From positions 310,001-374,000 of the forward strand of contig NZ_JAUSYV010000002.1 of the NCBI RefSeq assembly GCF_030817055.1: 64,000 nucleotides of DNA. Reading direction: 5' to 3'. A program made the position numbers and the translations under genes. Source of the DNA: Bacillus sp. V2I10. Its GTDB lineage: Bacteria; Bacillota; Bacilli; Bacillales; Bacillaceae. Below are positions 55,073 to 63,754 of this stretch, in pieces; the first letter of the stretch is position 1; every line of letters starts with the position of its first letter. The notes below the pieces were generated by a model. That model was not told the origin of the DNA. It searched no databases and saw only the letters and a list, made by a program, of their open reading frames with translations.

Positions 55073-55435
55073 CTACTCGATAGACTCGGCTCCCTCTATT
55101 TTGATTTCAAGTCTTTCTCCATAGTTTTTCCCCCATTGATACATAGATTCGAGAATAGGGATCAGGGATTTTCCTTCTTCGGTCAGTGAGTATTCTACTT
55201 TTGGTGGTACAACAGGATAGACTTCACGGTGAATAATGAGGTCTTCTTCCAGTTCTCGCAATTGGTTCACAAGCATTCTTTGGGTGATATCCGGCATAAG
55301 AGACTTCAGTTCGTTAAACCGTTTTGTTCCTTCTTTGCCTAGATGCCATAAAATAAGCATCTTCCATTTACCGCCAATAACGGATAGTGTCAATTCTTTT
55401 TCGCAGTTTAACGTCCTATTACCAGTGTGCCTCAT
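55073..55435 (-). CDS. HxlR-family regulator 3
   Basis: A 120-residue paralogue (KWKMLILWHLGKEGTKRFNE, DITQRMLVNQLRELEEDLII), close to regulator 1 over the DNA-binding part but different in the first ten residues and the C-terminal tail. Cys11 and Lys13 (NCEK) are kept. It diverges from glpX-fba-tkt, with two tandem boxes between. Confidence 0.9.
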   Translation of the reverse strand: MRHTGNRTLNCEKELTLSVIGGKWKMLILWHLGKEGTKRFNELKSLMPDITQRMLVNQLRELEEDLIIHREVYPVVPPKVEYSLTEEGKSLIPILESMYQWGKNYGERLEIKIEGAESIE

Positions 55436-55465
55436 TGCTTCGCCCTCCGTGTCTGTTAGATTAAT

Positions 55466-55533
55466 AGTATACTTTGTAATACTATATGTTCGTAAAGTGC
55501 TTACTTACGAAACAATATGATACGCATTATACT
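55466..55533 (+). promoter_or_regulatory. HxlR-type box and promoter, distal, of glpX-fba-tkt
   Basis: Box 55466-55506: AGTATAC, 8 bp, ACTATAT, 7 bp, AAGTGCTTACTT, then 21 bp to TATACT (55528-55533). It starts 111 bp before the proximal copy. Confidence 0.78.
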
Positions 55534-55576
55534 AAAACAAATATTAAAAATATTTCGACTTGTTTTAAAAGTCTGC

Positions 55577-55644
55577 AGTATACTTTTCGATACTATATGC
55601 TAGTAAAGTGCGTACTTATATTTAAATATTATACACGCTATACT
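55577..55644 (+). promoter_or_regulatory. HxlR-type box and promoter, proximal, of glpX-fba-tkt
   Basis: Box 55577-55617: AGTATAC, 8 bp, ACTATAT, 7 bp, AAGTGCGTACTT, then 21 bp to TATACT (55639-55644). Confidence 0.82.
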
Positions 55645-55719
55645 TACTTCTGTACAGGTGATAACGATTACAAAAGATAATATGGCTTGTATAAATATTA
55701 AGAACATGGAGGTGACCAA

Positions 55720-56700
55720 ATGAGTGAGTTGAAAACCAATGTCCTTAGTAAAGAGCGTGTTCAGGTGTTAGCTATGGATTTTCTCTCTGTAGCACAGCAA
55801 GCAGCTATTGCTTCCTATCCGTGGGTAGGAAAAGGAAATAAAAATGAAGCTGATGGGGCTGGAACGAAAGCAATGCGCGATCGAATGAACCTCATTGATA
55901 TGACTGGCGTGATTGTTATTGGGGAAGGGGAACTGGACGAAGCTCCCATGCTCTACATTGATGAGGTACTAGGAACTGGAAATGGACCCCAAGTAGATAT
56001 TGCGGTTGATCCTGTTGAAGGAACTACTTTAATGTCAAAAGGACAGGATGATTCAATAACAGTAATTGCGGTGTCGTCCAGAGGAAGTTTACTGCATGCA
56101 CCGGATATGTACATGAAAAAAATAGCTGTAGGTCCGAAAGCAAAAGGACATATCAATATAGACGCATCTTTAACAGAAAATATGATATCCGTTGCTAAAG
56201 CTTTAGGGAAAGACGTAAAAGAATTAACGGTCATGATACAGGATCGACCACGTCATGATCATTTGATCAAACAAGTATTCGATGCGGGGGCTAAAGTCAA
56301 GTTATTTTCTGATGGTGACGTTACAGGGGCAATAGCTACTGCGCTCGAAGAAAATGATATTGATATATTAGTAGGAACTGGCGGTGCTCCAGAGGGAGTA
56401 ATTGCAGCGACTGCACTGAAGTGTTTGGGAGGAGATTTCCAAGGGAAACTAGCCCCTCAAAACCAAGAAGAATATGACCGCTGTATTAATATGGGATTGC
56501 CAGATCCTGAAATAGTTTTAACAATAGATGACATTGTAAAATCAGATGATTGCTTTTTTGTTGCAACAGGAATTACGGATGGAATGCTTATGAAGGGTAT
56601 TCGAAAAACAGAAGATGGGTCAATACTAACTCATTCTTTCCTTACAGTTGGAGGAATGGATGAAAAAATCCAATTCATAGAATCATATCATCGATTTTGA
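55720..56700 (+). CDS. glpX: class II fructose-1,6-bisphosphatase
   Basis: A 326-residue GlpX-type phosphatase. GEGELDEAPMLYIDE and the metal site VDPVEGTTLMSKGQDDS are intact, as is LVGTGGAPEGVIAAT. On plasmid pBM19 of Bacillus methanolicus the glpX product serves RuMP regeneration, acting also as sedoheptulose bisphosphatase. First gene of glpX-fba-tkt; ATGGAGGTG precedes the ATG. Confidence 0.95.
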   Translation: MSELKTNVLSKERVQVLAMDFLSVAQQAAIASYPWVGKGNKNEADGAGTKAMRDRMNLIDMTGVIVIGEGELDEAPMLYIDEVLGTGNGPQVDIAVDPVEGTTLMSKGQDDSITVIAVSSRGSLLHAPDMYMKKIAVGPKAKGHINIDASLTENMISVAKALGKDVKELTVMIQDRPRHDHLIKQVFDAGAKVKLFSDGDVTGAIATALEENDIDILVGTGGAPEGVIAATALKCLGGDFQGKLAPQNQEEYDRCINMGLPDPEIVLTIDDIVKSDDCFFVATGITDGMLMKGIRKTEDGSILTHSFLTVGGMDEKIQFIESYHRF

Positions 56701-56804
56701 ACATAACAAATGATGTTAAATGTCAATTGCTAGTCTAATTAGATAGTTAATAGAAGCCCTCTATAAGGGCATTTATATAAAAAAGGAATAAGGAGATGGA
56801 AAAT

Positions 56805-57698
56805 ATGCCATTAGTTTCAATGAAAGAGATGTTAATTCAAGCAAAAGAAAATAAGTATGCTGTAGGACAGTTCAACATCAATAATCTTGAGTTTACTCAG
56901 GCGATTTTACAAGCAGCACAAGAAGAGAATTCTCCTGTAATTCTCGGGGTATCAGAAGGTGCTGCACGTTACATGGGTGGATTTAAGTTGATTGTCACAA
57001 TGGTCAAAGAATTAATGGATGAATATAAAGTAACGGTACCAGTTGCTATTCATCTTGATCATGGTTCCAGCCTCGAGAAATGTGTACAAGCCATCCATGC
57101 TGGATTTACATCCGTTATGATTGATGGTTCCCATCATCCACTTGAAGAAAATATTGAATTAACAAAACGAGTGGTTGAAGTGGCGCATGCTGTTGGTGTA
57201 TCTGTTGAAGCGGAGCTTGGTCGTATTGGCGGGCAAGAAGATGGCATTATCGTTGATGTCGAATCTGCATATTATGCGATTCCCTCTGAATGTGATCAAT
57301 TAGTTCGTGAAACAGGAGTAGACTGCTTTGCACCTGCATTAGGTTCTGTTCACGGTCCGTACAAAGGTGAACCAAATCTTGGATTTGATCGAATGAAGGA
57401 AGTTATGGAATTAACTGGTGTTCCTCTCGTTCTTCACGGTGGTACAGGTATCCCAACGAAAGATATTCAAAAAGCCATTATGTTTGGTTCGGCGAAAATT
57501 AATGTCAATACAGAAAGCCAAATTTCTGCTTCCAAAGCTGTTCGCGAAGTATTAGCAGCGAAGCCAAATGAATACGATCCTCGTAAATTCCTGGCACCAG
57601 CTCGTGAAGCAATTAAAGCTACAGTCAAAGGTAAAATGCGTGAATTTGGTTCTTCAGGCAGAGCTCAGGTAGAGCAAAAGGAAAAGAGCTTAGCTTAA
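56805..57698 (+). CDS. fba: class II fructose-bisphosphate aldolase
   Basis: A 297-residue zinc aldolase: YAVGQFNINNLEFTQAIL, metal site AIHLDHGSSLEKC, GSHHPLEENIELTK, and LHGGTGIPTKDIQKAI near the phosphate site. ATG 56805 (MPLVSMKEML) fits the family N-terminus and has AAGGAG about ten bases before; ATG 56796 is the longer alternative. It also could form sedoheptulose bisphosphate in the RuMP rearrangement. Second gene of the operon. Confidence 0.95.
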   Translation: MPLVSMKEMLIQAKENKYAVGQFNINNLEFTQAILQAAQEENSPVILGVSEGAARYMGGFKLIVTMVKELMDEYKVTVPVAIHLDHGSSLEKCVQAIHAGFTSVMIDGSHHPLEENIELTKRVVEVAHAVGVSVEAELGRIGGQEDGIIVDVESAYYAIPSECDQLVRETGVDCFAPALGSVHGPYKGEPNLGFDRMKEVMELTGVPLVLHGGTGIPTKDIQKAIMFGSAKINVNTESQISASKAVREVLAAKPNEYDPRKFLAPAREAIKATVKGKMREFGSSGRAQVEQKEKSLA

Positions 57699-57721
57699 TT
57701 TAAGAAGAAAGGGGAAAAGTC

Positions 57722-59725
57722 ATGATTGAAGAAAAAGTAAAGGTTGATCAACTAGCCATTAATACGATTAGAACCCTATCAATCGATGCGATTGAAAAGG
57801 TTAATTCTGGTCATCCAGGTATGCCAATGGGTGCTGCTCCAATGGCATACATACTCTGGTCTAAGTTTATGAACTATAATCCAAGCAATCCGGATTGGTT
57901 TAACCGTGACCGTTTCACATTATCTGCAGGTCATGGATCCATGCTTTTATACAGCTTATTGCATTTAACTGGTTATGACCTATCATTGGATGACTTAAAA
58001 AACTTCCGGCAATGGGGAAGCAAAACACCTGGTCATCCTGAATTCGGCCATACCCCTGGAGTCGATGCTACAACAGGTCCGTTAGGACAAGGTATTTCAA
58101 TGGCAGTTGGAATGGCAATGGCCGAAAGGCACTTAGCGTCTACTTACAATCGTGATAATTTAAATGTAATTGATCACTACACATACAGTATTTGTGGCGA
58201 TGGAGATTTAATGGAAGGTGTATCTTCAGAGGCAGCTTCACTTGCAGGCCATCTTAAACTTGGTCGTTTGATTGTTTTATATGATTCAAACGATATTTCA
58301 CTTGACGGTGATCTTCATATGTCATTTAGTGAAAGTGCTGCTGATCGTTTTAAAGCATATGGGTGGCAAGTAATTCGTGTAGAAGACGGCAATGATCTTA
58401 ATGCAATCGCAGAAGCTTTAGCAGAAGCAAAGGCAAACGAAGAACAGCCTACATTAATTGAAGTCAAGACAACAATTGGTTATGGTTCACCGAATAAAGG
58501 CGGTAAATCTGCATCGCACGGTGCGCCACTTGGAAAAGAAGAAATAAAACTTGTAAAAGAACATTACAACTGGAACTACGAAGAAGACTTTTATATTCCA
58601 AAAGAAGTCAAAGCACATTTTTCAGAACTAAAAGAAGCATCTGAACAGAAGGAACGGTTTTGGAATACGTTGTTCGCACAATATGAGAAAACATATCCAG
58701 CGCTCGCAAAGGAATTAAAGCAAGCAATTAATGGTGAGCTTCCAGAAGGCTGGGATGCAGATGTTCCTCAATATCGTTTGGGTGAAGATAAACTTGCAAC
58801 CCGTTCTTCCAGCGGTGAAGTATTAAATGCTCTTGCGAAAAACGTTCCACAGTTATTTGGCGGTTCAGCTGATTTATCCTCTTCAAATAAAACGCTGCTA
58901 AAAGGTGAAGGAGACTTTAGTGCTTCAGATTATAGCGGACGTAACATTTGGTTTGGGGTTCGTGAATTTGGAATGGGTGCTGCTGTAAACGGTATGGCTT
59001 TACACGGCGGGGTGAAAGTATTTGGAGCAACGTTCTTTGTATTCTCTGATTATCTACGTCCGGCTATTCGTCTCTCAGCATTAATGAAGCTACCAGTCAT
59101 TTATGTCTTTACACATGATAGCGTTGCCGTGGGTGAGGATGGACCAACACATGAGCCAATTGAACAATTGGCCTCATTACGTGCAATGCCTGGTCTCTCT
59201 ACAATTCGGCCGGCTGAAGGCAACGAAACAGCTGCAGCTTGGAAGTTGGCATTAGAGAGTAAAAACGAACCAACCGCTCTTATCCTTACGCGTCAAGATT
59301 TACCAACACTTGTAGATTCTGAAAAAGGGTATGAGGGTGTTAAAAAAGGTGCATATGTGATCTCTGAAGCAAAAGATAATGTTGCTGGTTTGTTATTAGC
59401 ATCTGGTTCTGAAGTTGCCCTAGCTGTTGATGCCCAAAAGGCACTTGAAAAGGAAGGTATTTATGTTTCGGTTGTTAGTATGCCGAGCTGGGATCGTTTT
59501 GAAAAACAAAATGATGCATATAAAGAAAGTGTAATTCCTAAATACGTGAAAGCACGTCTTGGTATTGAGATGGGGGCTTCCTTAGGTTGGAGTAAATATG
59601 TTGGTGATAATGGTGACGTCCTCGCCATTGATCAATTTGGGGCCTCAGCACCAGGAGAGAAAATCATTGAAGAATACGGTTTTACGGTTGAAAATGTTAT
59701 TTCTCATTTTAAAAAGCTTCTCTAA
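57722..59725 (+). CDS. tkt: transketolase
   Basis: A 667-residue thiamine-diphosphate enzyme with all usual parts: GHPGMPMGAAPMAYIL, cofactor site GDGDLMEGVSSEAASLAGHL, and the C-terminal VFTHDSVAVGEDGPTHEPIE. It transfers two-carbon units to rebuild pentose phosphates. With pfk, fba, glpX and rpiB it regenerates the formaldehyde acceptor. AAAGGGG precedes the ATG; a terminator follows. Confidence 0.97.
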   Translation: MIEEKVKVDQLAINTIRTLSIDAIEKVNSGHPGMPMGAAPMAYILWSKFMNYNPSNPDWFNRDRFTLSAGHGSMLLYSLLHLTGYDLSLDDLKNFRQWGSKTPGHPEFGHTPGVDATTGPLGQGISMAVGMAMAERHLASTYNRDNLNVIDHYTYSICGDGDLMEGVSSEAASLAGHLKLGRLIVLYDSNDISLDGDLHMSFSESAADRFKAYGWQVIRVEDGNDLNAIAEALAEAKANEEQPTLIEVKTTIGYGSPNKGGKSASHGAPLGKEEIKLVKEHYNWNYEEDFYIPKEVKAHFSELKEASEQKERFWNTLFAQYEKTYPALAKELKQAINGELPEGWDADVPQYRLGEDKLATRSSSGEVLNALAKNVPQLFGGSADLSSSNKTLLKGEGDFSASDYSGRNIWFGVREFGMGAAVNGMALHGGVKVFGATFFVFSDYLRPAIRLSALMKLPVIYVFTHDSVAVGEDGPTHEPIEQLASLRAMPGLSTIRPAEGNETAAAWKLALESKNEPTALILTRQDLPTLVDSEKGYEGVKKGAYVISEAKDNVAGLLLASGSEVALAVDAQKALEKEGIYVSVVSMPSWDRFEKQNDAYKESVIPKYVKARLGIEMGASLGWSKYVGDNGDVLAIDQFGASAPGEKIIEEYGFTVENVISHFKKLL

Positions 59726-59957
59726 AATGTTAACTTTGTTTAATTAGAAATGAACTAGGTACTTTTAATATCTAAACTATCTAATAATCAAGGGGATACA
59801 AAAAGAGAAACACTTGTATTCCCTGATATTATAGAATGAAAAGGATAGATTTTAGTCTTAAACATTTAATAGAATCAAAGATTCCTTTATTCATTTAAAA
59901 TACAGGGGTTAAGAAACAATCCTAACGGTTTTTTATGGATAGACACCTTTTGATAAT

Positions 59958-59994
59958 GGGCAGACTACACCAGTTGGTGAACCTGCCCTTTTTT
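59958..59994 (+). terminator. terminator of glpX-fba-tkt
   Basis: GGGCAG (59958-59963) pairs with CTGCCC (59983-59988), with inner CACC/GGTG pairing and TTTTTT after. Its sequence mirrors the hxlAB terminator. Bases 59995-60428 contain no gene that I can support. Confidence 0.88.
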
Positions 59995-60428
59995 GAACAA
60001 ATGAATCACACCTGCATCACTTAATTAGAAGTATGATATTCAAATGCTTAGTCATCTAAATAATGTAACTCCCCTCCTCATCATAATAATCTCGTTTGTT
60101 AATTGTCTTGCAAATGACTTAACTGTCAGGGGAACAACAAAAAAGCATTTATAAGTGTAATTAGCAATCAATCTTTTACTGACAATCTAAATTCTTATAT
60201 TCAATTTTATATTAAATAAAATAGAGATTGTCTTAAAAGTCTTACGCAGCCTTTGATGCGCATTTTTGTAACGAAAAATGATTCATTACTTGTAATTTTG
60301 TGATGTTATATACAAAAGTTACTAAAACGTAATGTACTATAGCTCGTTTTTCAGCAAGACATCTAACAAAAGTTATTAAAGAAGCAGCACATTCAAATCG
60401 ACTTAGCCATTATGATGGGGAGGAAAAG

Positions 60429-60656
60429 ATGATGATTGAAATGTTGAAATCGGAATTACTTGTGAATATAGACGCTAAGCGTAAAGAAATGATCGAAATT
60501 GCTATTGTCGGTGATTATACGGATGAAAAAACCGTAACATGTAGCCAAGAATTGGACCAGCTTTTATATAAATACCAGCAAATTTTGTTTGAAGAGAAAA
60601 GGAATACGGGTTTTCACTTTCTTAAATTAATGAAATCTATTAAAAGAGTTTCATAA
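60429..60656 (+). CDS. Spo0E-family aspartyl-phosphate phosphatase
   Basis: A 75-residue helical protein carrying the family motif SQELDQLLYKYQ (SxxLD core) after an N-terminal helix. Spo0E-type proteins dephosphorylate Spo0A-P and delay sporulation. GGGGAGG lies before the double ATG (60429/60432). It stands alone between tkt and pfk. Target specificity is unknown. Confidence 0.8.
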   Translation: MMIEMLKSELLVNIDAKRKEMIEIAIVGDYTDEKTVTCSQELDQLLYKYQQILFEEKRNTGFHFLKLMKSIKRVS

Positions 60657-60879
60657 TTTATTATTTATATAAGTGGTAGGCAAATAAAAATACAACATAC
60701 ATTTGTTTCGTCATTTATTTAATCGAGACTTTGGTGAGATCCTCTTATATTTTATGTTTAGACTCTTTAATCTACAAAGGGATATATTGATGAATTTTAT
60801 TATGTAATATCAGGGTTATGATTACAGATTCACATAGTGACTTGTATATAAGACGTGAAAAATGTGGAGGAAAACATAA

Positions 60880-61851
60880 ATGAATAAGATTGCAGTATTA
60901 ACTAGCGGCGGGGATGCACCAGGAATGAATACCGCTATTCGTGCGGTCGTTCGAAGAGGAATTTTTAAGGGACTGGATGTTGTTGGTGTACAAAATGGTT
61001 ACAAAGGTTTAATGAATGGGGAATTTGTTTCGATGGACCTTGGAAGTGTTGGTGACATTATTCACCGGGGTGGCACTATCCTACAAAGCACACGCTGTCA
61101 AGAGTTTAAGGAAGCTGAAGGACAGCAACAGGCTTTAGCACAACTAGAAAAGGAGGGCATTGATGGTTTAATCGTCATTGGCGGAAATGGCACTTTTGAA
61201 GGTGCCAGAAAATTAACCGCCAAAGGATTTCCAACTATTGGTATCCCTGGAACCATTGACAATGACATTGCAGGGACGGAATATACGATTGGATTTGATA
61301 CTGCCGTGAACACAGCTGTGGAAGCAATTGATAAAATTCGTGATACGGCAGCCTCTCATGAGCGTACCTATGTCGTTGAGGTAATGGGCCGCGATGCAGG
61401 TGACATTGCTCTATGGGCAGGAATGTGTGCGGGGGCAGAATCGATTATTATCCCGGAAGCTGACCATGATGTGGATGATGTAATTGACCGTATCAAGCAA
61501 GGATATAAGCGTGGAAAAACGCACAGCATTATTGTGGTCGCTGAAGGAGCATTTAATGGTGTAGGTAAAGGGATAGAAATCGGTAGAGTGATTAGAGAAA
61601 GAACAGGATTTGACACAAAGGTGACTATTCTTGGGCATCTTCAACGTGGGGGATCTCCTAGTGCTTATGACCGGATGATGAGCAGTCAGATGGGAGCAAA
61701 AGCCGTCGATTTGCTGGTTGAATCCGAGAAAGGCGTGATGGTGGGTTTGAAAAATGGCAAACTGATTCATTCACCTTTTGAGGAAGCAGCAAAAGAGAAG
61801 CATAGTGTTGATTTGTCCATCTATCATTTAGCAAGAAGTCTTTCTATCTAA
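60880..61851 (+). CDS. pfk: ATP-dependent 6-phosphofructokinase
   Basis: A 323-residue PfkA-type kinase: GGDAPGMNTAIRAVVR (ATP site), GGNGTFEGA, the catalytic PGTIDNDIAGTEYTIGFDTA and the effector-side MGRDAGDIALWAG. It makes fructose 1,6-bisphosphate for aldolase. TGGAGGAAAAC precedes the ATG. It starts the operon pfk-pyk-rpiB. No HxlR box was found upstream, so it may be regulated differently. Bases 60657-60879 hold only its presumed promoter. Confidence 0.95.
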   Translation: MNKIAVLTSGGDAPGMNTAIRAVVRRGIFKGLDVVGVQNGYKGLMNGEFVSMDLGSVGDIIHRGGTILQSTRCQEFKEAEGQQQALAQLEKEGIDGLIVIGGNGTFEGARKLTAKGFPTIGIPGTIDNDIAGTEYTIGFDTAVNTAVEAIDKIRDTAASHERTYVVEVMGRDAGDIALWAGMCAGAESIIIPEADHDVDDVIDRIKQGYKRGKTHSIIVVAEGAFNGVGKGIEIGRVIRERTGFDTKVTILGHLQRGGSPSAYDRMMSSQMGAKAVDLLVESEKGVMVGLKNGKLIHSPFEEAAKEKHSVDLSIYHLARSLSI

Positions 61852-61865
61852 AAGGGATGATCCTA

Positions 61866-63296
61866 ATGAGAAATACAAAAATTGTTTGTACCATTGGTCC
61901 AGCTAGTGAAGAACCTGAAATATTAAAGAAGTTAATCTTGGCTGGCATGAATGTAGCTCGTCTAAATTTTTCCCATGGGTCGAATGAAGAACACGCATCG
62001 CGTATCGAAACAATACGCACTTGTGCCAAAGAGTTAAGACGACATATATCGATTATGCTGGATACAAAAGGTCCCGAAATCCGCACAGGAGTTCTAGAAA
62101 ACGGCCAGATCACCCTTAGAAAAGATGATTCGTTTATTTTGACGACAGAAAAGATAATTGGAAATCAGGAAAAAGTAAGCATTACTTACGACAGGCTTCC
62201 AGAGGACATCTATGTTGGAGCAATAATCTTAATTGATGACGGGCTAATTGAGCTACATGTTGAATCAATCAACGAAAGAGATATTTATTGCCGAGTGATA
62301 GATGGAGGTGTTCTTAAAGACCGAAAAGGAATAAATTTACCGAAAATATCCACTAATCTCCCTGCTATAACAGAAAAGGACATCGCTGATATTGCTTTCG
62401 GCATCCGTATGAACGTTGATTTTATCGCTGCTTCTTTCGTCCGCAAGATAGAAGACGTTCTTCAAATCAGAAAAATCATCCAAGAGTACGAGTCCAATAT
62501 TTCAATTATTGCGAAAATTGAAAATCGAGAAGGTGTCAATAATGCCAATGATATCTTGAATGTGGCTGACGGCTTGATGGTAGCTCGGGGGGACTTAGGA
62601 GTAGAAATTCCTGCCGAGGATGTTCCGCTTGTTCAAAAAAAGTTAATAGCAGCTTGCAATGCAGCAGGCAAGCCGGTGATTACGGCAACCCAAATGCTTG
62701 ATTCCATGCAGAACAATCCCAGACCGACTAGAGCAGAGGCTAGTGATGTGGCTAATGCTATCTTTGACGGGACCGATGCCATTATGCTTTCTGTTGAAAC
62801 GGCTGCCGGTACATATCCAGTCGAATCTGTTGAAATGATGAATAGAATCGCAATGAAAGTAGAGTCTTCCCTGATGTATAAAGAGCAGGTGTACCATACA
62901 CCCAGCAGACAAATGACCATTACTGCTGCAATGGGGCAGGCTGTAACCAAAACGGCACACACCTTGAATGCAACGGCCATTTTAACACCAACTGAGAGTG
63001 GTTATACAGCGCGCACCGTATCAAAATATCGTCCATCCTGTCCTATCATTGCTGTTACCCCGAGAGAGGATACTCTTAAACGTTTGGCATTGGTATGGGG
63101 AGTACATCCCATTTTATTTGATGGTGCTGATAATACCGATGAAATGATGGGAAAGTCGATTCAAGCTGCCTTGAAGAAAAAAGCCATTAAGCAAGGAGAC
63201 TTAATCGTGATTACAGCAGGTGTACCTGTTCGCGAAACGGGAACAACAAACATGATGAAGGTTCATATGGTACAGGATGTAATCATTAAAAGATAG
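61866..63296 (+). CDS. pyk: pyruvate kinase, short form
   Basis: A 476-residue enzyme with RNTKIVCTIGPAS, MLDTKGPEIRTG, IIAKIENREGVNN and the long MLDSMQNNPRPTRAEASDVA / FDGTDAIMLSVETAAGTYP block. It ends at the family core and lacks the extra C-terminal PEP-utiliser-like domain that lengthens typical Bacillus enzymes to about 585 residues. ATG 61866 is favoured by AAAAGGG; ATG 61857 overlaps that site. It lies 14 bp after pfk. Confidence 0.95.
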   Translation: MRNTKIVCTIGPASEEPEILKKLILAGMNVARLNFSHGSNEEHASRIETIRTCAKELRRHISIMLDTKGPEIRTGVLENGQITLRKDDSFILTTEKIIGNQEKVSITYDRLPEDIYVGAIILIDDGLIELHVESINERDIYCRVIDGGVLKDRKGINLPKISTNLPAITEKDIADIAFGIRMNVDFIAASFVRKIEDVLQIRKIIQEYESNISIIAKIENREGVNNANDILNVADGLMVARGDLGVEIPAEDVPLVQKKLIAACNAAGKPVITATQMLDSMQNNPRPTRAEASDVANAIFDGTDAIMLSVETAAGTYPVESVEMMNRIAMKVESSLMYKEQVYHTPSRQMTITAAMGQAVTKTAHTLNATAILTPTESGYTARTVSKYRPSCPIIAVTPREDTLKRLALVWGVHPILFDGADNTDEMMGKSIQAALKKKAIKQGDLIVITAGVPVRETGTTNMMKVHMVQDVIIKR

Positions 63297-63307
63297 GAGG
63301 AGGAAAA

Positions 63308-63754
63308 ATGAAAGTAGCAATCGCATCTGATCATGGTGGGGTGAATATTCGGAAAGAAATAATCTCACTGATGGAAGAGCTGAATATTGAGTATATAGAC
63401 TTAGGGTGTGAATGCAGCACCTCCGTCGACTATCCAGATTACGCGATTCCAGTGGCGGAGAAGGTAGCAAGCGGTGAGGTAGAACGTGGTATTCTAATTT
63501 GTGGGACAGGCATTGGAATGAGTATTGCGGCAAACAAAGTAAATGGAATACGCTGTGCGCTTGTGCATGATTTGTATAGTGCTAGGGTAACCAGGGAGCA
63601 TAACGATTCTAATATATTAGCGATGGGAGAACGTGTCATCGGTCCGGGCTTAGCCCGAGAAATTGCGAAAACATGGTTAACAACCTCCTTTGAAGCTGGC
63701 AGGCACAAAAATCGTGTCAATAAAATAGCATCTTATGAAGCAATGCATATGTAA
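63308..63754 (+). CDS. rpiB: ribose-5-phosphate isomerase B
   Basis: A 148-residue RpiB/LacAB-family isomerase: ASDHGG near the N-terminus, the catalytic-cysteine motif GILICGTGIGMSIAANK and the late RVTREHNDSNILAMGER. It interconverts ribose 5-phosphate and ribulose 5-phosphate, the acceptor for HxlA. AGGAGGAGG directly precedes the ATG, 11 bp after pyk. Confidence 0.95.
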   Translation: MKVAIASDHGGVNIRKEIISLMEELNIEYIDLGCECSTSVDYPDYAIPVAEKVASGEVERGILICGTGIGMSIAANKVNGIRCALVHDLYSARVTREHNDSNILAMGERVIGPGLAREIAKTWLTTSFEAGRHKNRVNKIASYEAMHM

